A DNA stretch of 33,034 nucleotides, taken from contig NZ_ASCA01000009.1 in assembly GCF_002760245.1 (NCBI RefSeq), forward strand, positions 1-33,034. Reading direction: 5' to 3'. Source of the DNA: Streptococcus suis YS161 (GTDB lineage Bacteria > Bacillota > Bacilli > Lactobacillales > Streptococcaceae). Shown here one piece after another: positions 18,056 through 25,319 of this stretch (its first letter is position 1; the number at the start of each line of letters is the position of its first letter). The notes under the pieces are model-generated. The model was not told the origin of the DNA. It searched no databases and saw only the letters and a program-made list of their open reading frames with translations. A program made the translations under genes and the position numbers.

Positions 18056-19234
18056 TTATTCGCTAAGTTCTTCTGTAGAATGTGTCAACTTAATGTCAAC
18101 AGTTTGTTTCTGATTATTGCGGTAATAAGTTACAGTGATTGTGTCTCCAATTTGATGTTTGTAGAGAGCGCTTTGGAGATCGCTCTTATTTTGAATAGTT
18201 TCTCCGTCAATCTCAGTAATGACATCAAAAGTTTCTAATTTTCCATCTGCAGGTAGTCCACTTTGTGTAGAGACAATTACGACACCGGATGTTAATTCCG
18301 TATTTGATAATCCAGCTTTTTCCAATTGACTAGTTGACAAGGTCGTCAAGTTAACCATATGAACTCCAAGAGCAGGTCGGCTAACTTTTCCAGCTTTCTC
18401 AAGTTGATTGATAATGGCTACGGCATCATTTGCAGGAATAGCAAATCCCATCCCTTCCACAGCCACACCTGAGCTACTTACAGAACTTGAGGTGATTTTG
18501 CTAGAGGTGATACCAATAACTTGTCCTTGGATATTAATCAATGGTCCTCCAGAGTTTCCAGGGTTGATAGCTGTATCGGTTTGAATAGCGTTGGTTGAGA
18601 TTGTTTGACCATCTTCTGATTGTGAAGTAACTGTCCGACTTAGGCTAGAAATAATACCTTGAGTAACTGTATTAGCGTAGACGCTACCTAGAGGACTACC
18701 AATTGCGATAGCAGTTTCTCCAACTTTAATTGTATCGGAATCAGCAAATTCAGCAACAGCAGTGACTTTATCTGCTGATATTTTTATAACAGCTATATCA
18801 GAATAGGTATCGGAACCAACGAGTTCACCGCTGATTTTTTCTCCAGATGCTAAAAGAATATCAATCTTTTCTGCGTTATTAATGACATGCGTATTTGTCA
18901 CAATATAGGCATATTGACCATCTTTTTTATAGATAACCCCAGACCCCTCTCCAGCAACAGCTAGTTCGTCAGATGATTCAATATTTCCAAAGATAGCACC
19001 AAGACTATTGTTGGCTGATTTTTGGTAATTAATAACAGACACAACAGCATTTTGTACTTTCTCTACAGCTTTTGTGGTGGAAGTTTCATTATTGTATTGA
19101 ACATTGCTGACACTAGTGATAGTAGAATTTGCTTGTTGAACCTGTGGTTGGAAGAAAGAGGCTGATAAGGCCCCAATAAGACCCCCAAAAAATCCAATTA
19201 CAAATAGAATCGCAAATTTCAAATATTTTTTCAT
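18056..19234 (-). CDS. htrA: Serine protease HtrA (DegP-like)
   Basis: A membrane-tethered surface protease/chaperone that degrades misfolded exported proteins and, in streptococci, limits competence peptides. I choose the ATG at 19234 (MKKYLKF) because AAAGGA precedes it by a suitable distance; an in-frame ATG six codons upstream lacks one. The 392-residue product has an N-terminal membrane anchor (about 6-27), trypsin-like domain with triad His116, Asp146 and Ser228 (in GNSGG), and one C-terminal PDZ domain (about 285-385). A CiaR-type box lies upstream. A strong terminator follows. Confidence 0.96.
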   Translation of the reverse strand: MKKYLKFAILFVIGFFGGLIGALSASFFQPQVQQANSTITSVSNVQYNNETSTTKAVEKVQNAVVSVINYQKSANNSLGAIFGNIESSDELAVAGEGSGVIYKKDGQYAYIVTNTHVINNAEKIDILLASGEKISGELVGSDTYSDIAVIKISADKVTAVAEFADSDTIKVGETAIAIGSPLGSVYANTVTQGIISSLSRTVTSQSEDGQTISTNAIQTDTAINPGNSGGPLINIQGQVIGITSSKITSSSVSSSGVAVEGMGFAIPANDAVAIINQLEKAGKVSRPALGVHMVNLTTLSTSQLEKAGLSNTELTSGVVIVSTQSGLPADGKLETFDVITEIDGETIQNKSDLQSALYKHQIGDTITVTYYRNNQKQTVDIKLTHSTEELSE

Positions 19235-19269
19235 ATAAGGAATCCTTTCCATTTCTTTAATTTTCCTTA

Positions 19270-19302
19270 AGATTACTCTTGCTTTCTTAATTATAGCTTA
19301 AA
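19270..19302 (-). promoter_or_regulatory. CiaR-regulated htrA promoter
   Basis: On the minus strand, TTTAAG-CTATA-ATTAAG (19302..19286) is a direct repeat matching the CiaR binding pattern TTTAAG-N5-WTTAAG known from pneumococcal htrA. A -10-like TAATCT (19275..19270) follows after 10 bases, the spacing expected for CiaR activation. A competing TATAAT (19295..19290) lies inside the box. Confidence 0.75.
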
Positions 19303-19314
19303 GTTTTCAAAAAT

Positions 19315-19411
19315 CAATCCACAACCTGTGGATAACTCTGTGAATTATGTGAAAAACTGTAGCCATATCCTGATTTTCTAAAAATATTTTCTGTCGTATG
19401 CTTGTGGATAT
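19315..19411. other. Second DnaA-box cluster between htrA and rlmH
   Basis: One perfect box, TGTGGATAA (19327-19335), plus near matches at 19315-19323 (opposite orientation), 19339-19347 (TGTGAATTA), 19348-19356 (TGTGAAAAA) and 19403-19411 (TGTGGATAT). It is separate from the dnaA-flanking clusters and overlaps the rlmH promoter. Confidence 0.7.
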
Positions 19412-19419
19412 GTTACAAT
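19411..19419 (+). promoter_or_regulatory. rlmH promoter, extended -10, apparently leaderless
   Basis: TGT-TACAAT at 19411-19419 ends only 6 bases before the rlmH ATG (19426), so transcription should begin at or next to the A of the ATG. No ribosome binding site is visible. Confidence 0.55.
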
Positions 19420-19425
19420 TATTTT

Positions 19426-19905
19426 ATGAAAATAAAATTGATTACCGTTGGAAAATTGAAAGAAAAGTACCTCAAAGAAGGTATTGCAGAATATAGTAAA
19501 CGATTGGGACGATTTGCTAAGTTAGATATGATTGAGCTTCCTGATGAAAAAACACCAGATAAAGCCAGTCAGGCAGAGAATGAACAAATATTAAAAAAAG
19601 AAGCCGATAGAATTATGTCTAAAATTGGAGAGCGAGATTTTGTCATTGCCTTAGCGATAGAAGGCAAACAATTTCCATCGGAAGAATTTAGTCAAAAGAT
19701 ATCTGACATTGCAGTAAATGGGTATTCAGATATAACTTTTATCATCGGTGGTAGTTCGGGTCTCGATTCTTGTATTAAAAAAAGAGCTAATTTGTTGATG
19801 AGTTTTGGACAGTTGACACTTCCCCATCAACTAATGAAATTAGTTCTCATCGAGCAGATTTATCGTGCATTTATGATTCAGCAGGGAAGCCCATATCATA
19901 AGTAG
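19426..19905 (+). CDS. rlmH: 23S rRNA (pseudouridine1915-N3)-methyltransferase RlmH
   Basis: A SPOUT-class methyltransferase that modifies pseudouridine 1915 in helix 69 of 23S rRNA on the assembled 70S ribosome, using S-adenosylmethionine. I start at ATG 19426 ([20 protein letters not shown]), giving 159 residues, exactly the family length; an upstream TTG would add eight unsupported residues. The trefoil-knot segment with FIIGGSSGL and the C-terminal [19 protein letters not shown] region are present. Its stop codon is part of the parS site. No ribosome binding site precedes the ATG, and the promoter is immediately upstream. Confidence 0.95.
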   Translation: MKIKLITVGKLKEKYLKEGIAEYSKRLGRFAKLDMIELPDEKTPDKASQAENEQILKKEADRIMSKIGERDFVIALAIEGKQFPSEEFSQKISDIAVNGYSDITFIIGGSSGLDSCIKKRANLLMSFGQLTLPHQLMKLVLIEQIYRAFMIQQGSPYHK

Positions 19906-19919
19906 TTTCACGTGAAACA
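19904..19919. other. parS: parS centromere site
   Basis: AGTTTCACGTGAAACA matches the ParB target TGTTTCACGTGAAACA at 15 of 16 positions, with a perfect 14-bp palindrome GTTTCACGTGAAAC at 19905-19918. It overlaps the rlmH stop codon and touches the ribosome site of the next gene. Confidence 0.93.
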
Positions 19920-19929
19920 AGGAGTGAAA

Positions 19930-20613
19930 ATGAATCAAAAAGAGTATCGTGTTTTTGAGGGATTGAGAATTGCTTGTTCATTAACGTTTATCAGTGGTTA
20001 TTTAAATGCCTTTACTTTTGTGACTCAGGGTGGTCGCTTTGCTGGAGTACAATCTGGAAATGTTATTTCCCTAGCTTATTTTTTAGCTAAAGGTGATTTT
20101 GCGCAGGTAGTTAATTTTTCCATTCCCATTTTATTTTTTGTATTCGGACAATTTTTTACCTACTTAGCAAGAAGGTATTTTGAAAAACAAACATGGTCTT
20201 GGCACTTTGGTAGTAGTGTAATGATGTTAGTTCTTATTTTACTAACTATCATTCTCTCACCTATAATGCCTGCGTCTTTTACAATTGCTAGTCTAGCCTT
20301 CGTAGCCTCTATTCAAGTAGAAACATTTAGAAGGTTACGAGGTGCTCCGTATGCCAATGTGATGATGACAGGGAATGTCAAAAATGCTGCTTATCTCTGG
20401 TTTAAAGGACTTATTGAAAAAGATTCAGAACTTAGAAAAACAGGTAGAAACATCTTATTTACCATTATAGGATTTATGCTAGGTGTCATCATATCTACTC
20501 ACCTATCCTTCAAATTTAAAGAATATGCCCTTATTGGTCTGATTTTGCCAGTTTTATATATTAATTATGAATTATGGCAAGAAAAAAGACCTACTCGAGG
20601 TAGGTCTAAATGA
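19930..20613 (+). CDS. DUF1275 (YoaK-like) integral membrane protein
   Basis: A 227-residue membrane protein of the YoaK/DUF1275 family, unknown function, sometimes suggested to be a transporter. Several hydrophobic segments are visible (for example around FISGYLNAFTF, FSIPILFFVFGQFF, MMLVLILLTIILS, ILFTIIGFMLGVI), with the family GxFAGVQSGNVISLA-type segment near residue 40. I start at ATG 19930, preceded by AAGGAG (19919-19924), rather than the GTG at 19912 that lies inside parS. It is 24 bases after rlmH, probably co-transcribed. Its last codons encode the terminator hairpin of the opposite-strand tRNA-Arg. Confidence 0.85.
   Translation: MNQKEYRVFEGLRIACSLTFISGYLNAFTFVTQGGRFAGVQSGNVISLAYFLAKGDFAQVVNFSIPILFFVFGQFFTYLARRYFEKQTWSWHFGSSVMMLVLILLTIILSPIMPASFTIASLAFVASIQVETFRRLRGAPYANVMMTGNVKNAAYLWFKGLIEKDSELRKTGRNILFTIIGFMLGVIISTHLSFKFKEYALIGLILPVLYINYELWQEKRPTRGRSK
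20582..20607 (-). terminator. tRNA-Arg terminator inside the DUF1275 gene
   Basis: AGACCTAC/GTAGGTCT (20607..20600 and 20594..20587) pair around 5 bases and are followed on the minus strand by a run of Ts (20587..20582). The whole element lies in the coding end of the convergent DUF1275 gene. Confidence 0.75.
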
Positions 20614-20684
20614 TTCCAGCAGGATTCGAACCTGCGACCGTTCGCTTAGAAGGCGAATGCTCTATCCAGCTGAGCTATGGAACC
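20611..20684 (-). tRNA. tRNA-Arg (anticodon UCU)
   Basis: A 74-base cloverleaf on the minus strand: acceptor GGTTCCA with TGGAATC and discriminator A, anticodon stem TTCGC/GCGAA around CTTCTAA (anticodon TCT), and T loop GGTTCGAATCC. CCA is not encoded. Its 3' end overlaps the DUF1275 stop codon on the other strand. Confidence 0.95.
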
Positions 20685-20695
20685 TTAACCATTTT

Positions 20696-20724
20696 ATTTT
20701 ACATTAAACAAAGCACTCTGTCAA
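20696..20724 (-). promoter_or_regulatory. tRNA-Arg promoter
   Basis: TTGACA at 20724..20719, 17-base spacer, TAAAAT at 20701..20696 on the minus strand, 11 bases before the tRNA 5' end. Confidence 0.8.
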
Positions 20725-20748
20725 TACAATAAAAAATCAAAAAATGTA

Positions 20749-20777
20749 TTGACAAACAAAGTTACATGTATTATACT
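20749..20777 (+). promoter_or_regulatory. tRNA-Glu/tRNA-Asn promoter
   Basis: TTGACA at 20749-20754, 17-base spacer, TATACT at 20772-20777, 18 bases before tRNA-Glu. It is divergent from the tRNA-Arg promoter. Confidence 0.88.
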
Positions 20778-20795
20778 AGTTATTGTTCTAAAAAT

Positions 20796-20867
20796 GGTCC
20801 GTTGGTCAAGGGGTTAAGACACCGCCTTTTCACGGCGGTAACACGGGTTCGAATCCCGTACGGACTA
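20796..20867 (+). tRNA. tRNA-Glu (anticodon UUC)
   Basis: A 72-base cloverleaf with acceptor GGTCCGT/ACGGACT (first pair G-U), anticodon stem CCGCC/GGCGG around TTTTCAC (anticodon TTC), T loop GGGTTCGAATCCC, discriminator A. CCA is not encoded. Confidence 0.95.
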
Positions 20868-20872
20868 TTTCT

Positions 20873-20945
20873 TCCGCCATAGCTCAGTTGGTAGAGCGCA
20901 TGACTGTTAATCATGATGTCACAGGTTCGAGCCCTGTTGGCGGAG
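20873..20945 (+). tRNA. tRNA-Asn (anticodon GUU)
   Basis: A 73-base cloverleaf with acceptor TCCGCCA/TGGCGGA, anticodon stem CATGA/TCATG around CTGTTAA (anticodon GTT), T loop AGGTTCGAGCC, discriminator G. It lies 5 bases after tRNA-Glu in the same transcript. Confidence 0.95.
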
Positions 20946-20963
20946 TAAATAAAGACTAGGAAG

Positions 20964-20985
20964 CTTTGAGAAATCAAGTTTTTTT
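20964..20985 (+). terminator. Possible terminator of the tRNA-Glu/Asn transcript
   Basis: A short stem CTTTGA/TCAAG around GAAA followed by seven Ts (20979-20985). The stem is weak (5 pairs), but the T run is good. Confidence 0.45.
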
Positions 20986-20997
20986 GTTTTTTACAAG

Positions 20998-21031
20998 AAA
21001 AAAAAACCGAGAAAGTTTAGGATTCTCGGTT
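20998..21031 (-). terminator. Terminator of the yfhO-like gene
   Basis: AACCGAGAA/TTCTCGGTT (21031..21023 and 21013..21005) on the minus strand, followed by a T run. The upstream arm lies within the last codons, so the stop codon (21019..21017) is in the hairpin loop. Confidence 0.8.
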
Positions 21032-23596
21032 CTTAGAATAATAGTATCCAATGAATTGATAGGAGAAAAATACAAAAACTGCACCAAAAGAAATCAGTAA
21101 ACCTAGATAGAAACCATTTGGTATAAAGGTTAAAACTAGTTGAGTTTGACCTGGACTTACATCCACTTTCATAAAACCCTCTTGCGCTTTTTGGATTTTG
21201 ATAGGTTTACCATCAATGGTTGCATTCCATCCTTTATCATAGGGTAAAGTAAGGAGGAGTGAGGCTTCTTTATCGGTTACAAAATCAACGGTTACTTTAT
21301 TACCATCAGTTTTTGTTACTACTTGTTTTTCTTGGAGAATGGAAATAGCCTGTTGGAAAGCTAATAAGTCCAATCGATAAAATTGTGGTTTATCAAAAGA
21401 AACTTGATTATTTTCAGGAAAATATACATCGACTTGAACCTGTACATCTGTAGTAAAGCTCCCCACATTGAAGAAAGAGAAAGCATTATCTAGTGTAAAT
21501 TCACTTGACTGATTATTGACAGTAATGACAACCTTTTTTTGATTCTCATTTGAGAATGTTAAATTTGGCAAATTTAAGTATACTTGGCTATTTGCAGGTA
21601 TATTTACTAAGAAAGTTGCCTTTGCAGCATCCTCATTGTCAACTTTGTTGACAGTCATTCGATTGCTCAACTCAACTGTATTTTGTGAAATAACATCTGA
21701 TAAAGTGTGGTAGTATTTTTGAGATAGCCCTGTTAGTTGATTGAGGAAATTTGTTTGATTATCGAGAGTCAGATTTGTAAAATTGACATCTTTGTAAATC
21801 CCTTCAGTCAATAGGGCTAACCCTAGATTAAAACTATTTTCGTAAAGATTAATAGTAGGCTGACTCTGATTCAGTGTGAAACCAAACTTATTTGGGGCCG
21901 TAGTAGCTAAATTATATTTGACTCCGAATAGGCTATCAGCAATAATTGTATTATTCTGATAACGAAGATTCAAATTGGTACCGTCTGAACGGAAACCGAG
22001 CTTATCTAGTACTGAGCTGGAAGCACGATTTCGAATGGAGGAGAATTGAGAAATACCATTGTAATTGAATTTCATGCTATCATTGCCAGTTTGTGGTAAT
22101 AGACGTTCTATACGATAAAATGAATCAGTTGTAGTCTTTGTAGACTTTACAATACTGTCAATATCTGTCAATTTTTCTTCATAGTTTGATCGGCTAGGGA
22201 AATGCCATTCATCAGAAATCCCCTGAACCTGATAATGACTATGTAATCCAAGTTCTAAGAAAGTGAAGAACAATAAAACAATATTAATCCATTTTAAGGA
22301 TGATTTATAGCGAATCATTGCTACAAAAAGAATGAAGTAGGCTATTAGAAATTCTAGTGTGAGTAGGAAATTTACATCCGTTAGAAACTCATAATGATCT
22401 CTAAAAATAAAGGTAGAAGTAAAGCAAATGAGTAAAAATGAAACAATCAGAGTAAAATTTTTAATACTTACTTGACGTAGTTGTGCCAATGTCTCTGCTG
22501 CTAAATAGATAACGGTTATTGATAGAGCCCATGCATAACGATAGAGGAACATGTTTGGCGCATGCATACCTTGCCAAAAAAGATTGAGTGGTTGTAGGTA
22601 GAAACTTGAAATAATGAATGTAAAGAATAGAGCATAGGAGAGTTTGACAGTTGGTTTTATTTCTTTTAATGTAAAGAATAATAAAGCGAGTATTAATGGA
22701 ACGAGACCAACAGAGATCGTGGGAATAGAACCGAATTTTGTTGTATCAAAGCTACCAACTAAGTTTTTTGCAAAGAAGTCCAGATACCAAGAGTCCTCGG
22801 TTTTTAGGTTGACAATTTTTGTAAATGTCTCACCATGAGTTTTTAAATCCAAGTAGGTTGGTAACAACATGAATATGCTGCTTAGAGCAGATAAAATTGA
22901 CACTATTGTAAAGTTGATAAATCTTTTGATTCTCTGACTATCTATCCATGATAATTGAACCAATGTCCATAATGTTAGAAAAATAGCCACCATATAACCG
23001 AAGTAATAGTTTTGGATAAACAAGCATGTTAATGTTATGTAGTAGAGAATCGGACCCTGTTTTTTTAATAATCGATGCAATCCAAGAAGAACGAGTGGGA
23101 GGAGTATAAAAACGTCTAGCCAATTGTTTATTTCTAATTGACTTGTACTAAAACTCATCAGAGAAAAACTAGTAGCGAGTAATAGTGCCCATTCTTCTTT
23201 CAAATTTTTATGGATACCCTTTAGACTGAAATAAGTTGACAACCCAGTCAATCCAAATTTGACAATAGTGACAAGGTAGGTAGCATCAGGCATGGATTGT
23301 AAATCAAAGAAAAAGACAATTGGAGATAGGAATGAGCCTAGGTAATAGGAGGATAGAGCATAAAAATTGAGTCCTAGACCACTTGTAAAGGTGTAAAAAA
23401 GAGAGCCGTCTCCGTGTAAAGTATTTCGTAATGTTTGATTAAAAATAACATACTGATGGAAACCATCACTGGCCAATATTGTTGTATCACTTCCCCACCA
23501 GATTCCTTGAAATGCTAAGACGATAGAAATAATAGTCAGCGGAATAAGGAAAGATAGGAGATAATAAATGGATGTTTTTGTAAATATTTTTTTCAT
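21017..23596 (-). CDS. YfhO family membrane protein (GT-C-like)
   Basis: An 859-residue polytopic protein. About a dozen hydrophobic segments occupy the first 450 residues, with the family's early loop (GSDTTILASDGFHQYVIFN, carrying acidic residues typical of GT-C glycosyltransferase active sites). They are followed by a soluble extracellular region (about 480-830) and a last membrane segment near 835-852. YfhO proteins in Bacillus and Listeria take part in glycosylating (lipo)teichoic acid; substrate here is not determinable. It is a single gene with its own terminator, head-on to replication, downstream of the ABC-F gene terminator. Confidence 0.85.
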   Translation of the reverse strand: MKKIFTKTSIYYLLSFLIPLTIISIVLAFQGIWWGSDTTILASDGFHQYVIFNQTLRNTLHGDGSLFYTFTSGLGLNFYALSSYYLGSFLSPIVFFFDLQSMPDATYLVTIVKFGLTGLSTYFSLKGIHKNLKEEWALLLATSFSLMSFSTSQLEINNWLDVFILLPLVLLGLHRLLKKQGPILYYITLTCLFIQNYYFGYMVAIFLTLWTLVQLSWIDSQRIKRFINFTIVSILSALSSIFMLLPTYLDLKTHGETFTKIVNLKTEDSWYLDFFAKNLVGSFDTTKFGSIPTISVGLVPLILALLFFTLKEIKPTVKLSYALFFTFIISSFYLQPLNLFWQGMHAPNMFLYRYAWALSITVIYLAAETLAQLRQVSIKNFTLIVSFLLICFTSTFIFRDHYEFLTDVNFLLTLEFLIAYFILFVAMIRYKSSLKWINIVLLFFTFLELGLHSHYQVQGISDEWHFPSRSNYEEKLTDIDSIVKSTKTTTDSFYRIERLLPQTGNDSMKFNYNGISQFSSIRNRASSSVLDKLGFRSDGTNLNLRYQNNTIIADSLFGVKYNLATTAPNKFGFTLNQSQPTINLYENSFNLGLALLTEGIYKDVNFTNLTLDNQTNFLNQLTGLSQKYYHTLSDVISQNTVELSNRMTVNKVDNEDAAKATFLVNIPANSQVYLNLPNLTFSNENQKKVVITVNNQSSEFTLDNAFSFFNVGSFTTDVQVQVDVYFPENNQVSFDKPQFYRLDLLAFQQAISILQEKQVVTKTDGNKVTVDFVTDKEASLLLTLPYDKGWNATIDGKPIKIQKAQEGFMKVDVSPGQTQLVLTFIPNGFYLGLLISFGAVFVFFSYQFIGYYYSKNRES

Positions 23597-23607
23597 AGAT
23601 TTAAAAG

Positions 23608-23630
23608 AAAAGGCGAATAAATCGCCTTTT
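23608..23630 (-). terminator. Terminator of the ABC-F gene
   Basis: AAAAGGCGA/TCGCCTTTT, a perfect 9-bp stem with a 5-base loop between the ABC-F stop codon and yfhO, ending in T-rich sequence on the minus strand. Confidence 0.85.
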
Positions 23631-23632
23631 TA

Positions 23633-25255
23633 TTATGCTTTCCAAAGTTCTTGTACTTTCGCTTGTACTTCAGCATTTTCCAAGAATTCATCATAAGTTT
23701 CGTCGATTCGGTCGATAACACCGTTTTTAGAAATGACGATGATATGGTTTGCTAAAGTTTGAATAAATTCGTGGTCATGGCTGGCAAAGATGATGGACTC
23801 TTTAAAAGCTTTCAAACCATCGTTCAGACTGGAAATTGATTCCAAGTCTAAGTGGTTGGTTGGATCATCCAATACCAAAACATTTGATTTGAGAAGCATG
23901 AGTTTTGACAACATCACGCGCACTTTTTCGCCCCCTGACAAGACGTTTACAGGTTTGTTAACCTCATCACCCGAGAAGAGCATACGTCCCAAGAAACCGC
24001 GCAAGAAGGTATTGTCATCTTCTTCCTTGCTGGCAAATTGACGGAGCCAATCAAGGATAGATTCGTTTGTATCAAAGTCACGAGTATTGTCTTTTGGTAA
24101 GTAGGATTGACTAGTAGTGACACCCCACTTGACAGTACCTTCATATTCAATATCGCCCATAAGAGCACGAATGAGAGCAGTTGTTTGGATGTCGTTTTGA
24201 CCAATAAGAGCAGTCTTGTCACCTGGACGCAGGATAAAGCTGATATTGTCAAGGATTGTTTCACCATCAATAACAACTTTCAAGTTTTCAACTGTTAGGA
24301 GGTCATTACCGATTTCACGTTCTGATTTGAAGTTGATAAATGGGTACTTACGGCTAGAAGGAATGATTTCTTCCAACTCGATTTTGTCCAACATCTTCTT
24401 ACGTGAAGTAGCTTGCTTAGACTTAGAGGCATTAGCAGAGAAACGGGCAACGAATTCTTGTAATTCCTTGATTTTTTCTTCAGCTTTTGCATTACGGTCA
24501 GCCTGTAATTTAGCTGCTAGTTCACTGGATTGTTTCCAGAAGTCATAGTTACCAACGAAAATCTTGATTTTACCGAAGTCAAGGTCGGCCATGTGGGTAC
24601 ATACCTTGTTCAAGAAGTGGCGGTCGTGGGACACGACGATAACCGTATTTTCGAAATCAATCAAGAAATCTTCGAGCCAGTTGATGGATTGGATGTCCAG
24701 ACCGTTGGTTGGCTCGTCCAAAAGAAGAACATCAGGTTTACCAAAGAGGGCCTTAGCCAAGAGGACCTTAACCTTCTCACCGTTGGTCAATTCGCTCATG
24801 TTTTGGTAGTGGAGGTCTTCTGAGATATTGAGGTTTTGGAGCAATTGAGAAGCTTCACTTTCAGCTTCCCAGCCACCAAGTTCAGCAAACTCACCTTCTA
24901 ACTCAGCAGCACGGACACCGTCTTCATCAGAAAAATCTTCTTTCATGTAAATGGCATCTTTTTCTTTCATGATGCTGTAAAGTTGCTCATTTCCCATGAT
25001 AACAACGTCAATCACGCGCTCATCTTCATAGTCGAAATGGTTCTGACGTAGTACAGAAAGGCGTTCGTCTGGTCCAAGTGAAATATGACCTGTTGATGGC
25101 TCGATGTCACCAGCAAGAATTTTCAAAAATGTAGATTTACCAGCACCATTGGCACCAATCAAACCGTAGGTATTTCCTGCTGTAAATTTGATATTGACAT
25201 CGTCAAATAATTTGCGGTCGCTAAAGCGAAGCGACACGTCTGATACTGTAAGCAT
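23633..25255 (-). CDS. ABC-F ATPase, YbiT/YkpA-like, with one degenerate ATP site
   Basis: A soluble ABC-F protein with two nucleotide-binding domains, expected to act on ribosomes. I start at ATG 25255 (MLTVSDVSLRF), which has GAGGAG 5 bases upstream; the longer frame adds 20 unsupported residues. It is 540 residues. NBD1: Walker A GANGAGKST (34-42), signature LTNGEK (156-161), Walker B VLLLDEP (176-182), His210. Interdomain linker about 235-310 with the RFSANASKSKQATSR segment typical of YbiT. NBD2: Walker A replaced by GQNDIQTT (352-359, no Lys), signature LSGGEK (439-444), Walker B VLVLDDP with Asp464 where the catalytic Glu normally lies. By composition, only one composite ATP site is intact. 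No membrane domain. Confidence 0.93.
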   Translation of the reverse strand: MLTVSDVSLRFSDRKLFDDVNIKFTAGNTYGLIGANGAGKSTFLKILAGDIEPSTGHISLGPDERLSVLRQNHFDYEDERVIDVVIMGNEQLYSIMKEKDAIYMKEDFSDEDGVRAAELEGEFAELGGWEAESEASQLLQNLNISEDLHYQNMSELTNGEKVKVLLAKALFGKPDVLLLDEPTNGLDIQSINWLEDFLIDFENTVIVVSHDRHFLNKVCTHMADLDFGKIKIFVGNYDFWKQSSELAAKLQADRNAKAEEKIKELQEFVARFSANASKSKQATSRKKMLDKIELEEIIPSSRKYPFINFKSEREIGNDLLTVENLKVVIDGETILDNISFILRPGDKTALIGQNDIQTTALIRALMGDIEYEGTVKWGVTTSQSYLPKDNTRDFDTNESILDWLRQFASKEEDDNTFLRGFLGRMLFSGDEVNKPVNVLSGGEKVRVMLSKLMLLKSNVLVLDDPTNHLDLESISSLNDGLKAFKESIIFASHDHEFIQTLANHIIVISKNGVIDRIDETYDEFLENAEVQAKVQELWKA

Positions 25256-25319
25256 AGTTTCTCCTCTATTTCTGTCTATTAGTTTTATTGTACTAGAAAG
25301 AACTTGAATTTTCAATGAA

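Noticed and set aside
19402..19425. TTG start extending rlmH by eight residues
   Set aside because: It lies in the promoter and in a DnaA box, has no ribosome site, and would exceed the invariant family length.
20780..20977. 65-aa minus-strand ORF over the tRNA genes
   Set aside because: It is the antisense of tRNA-Glu and tRNA-Asn; peptides such as RARTCD are typical tRNA translation artefacts.
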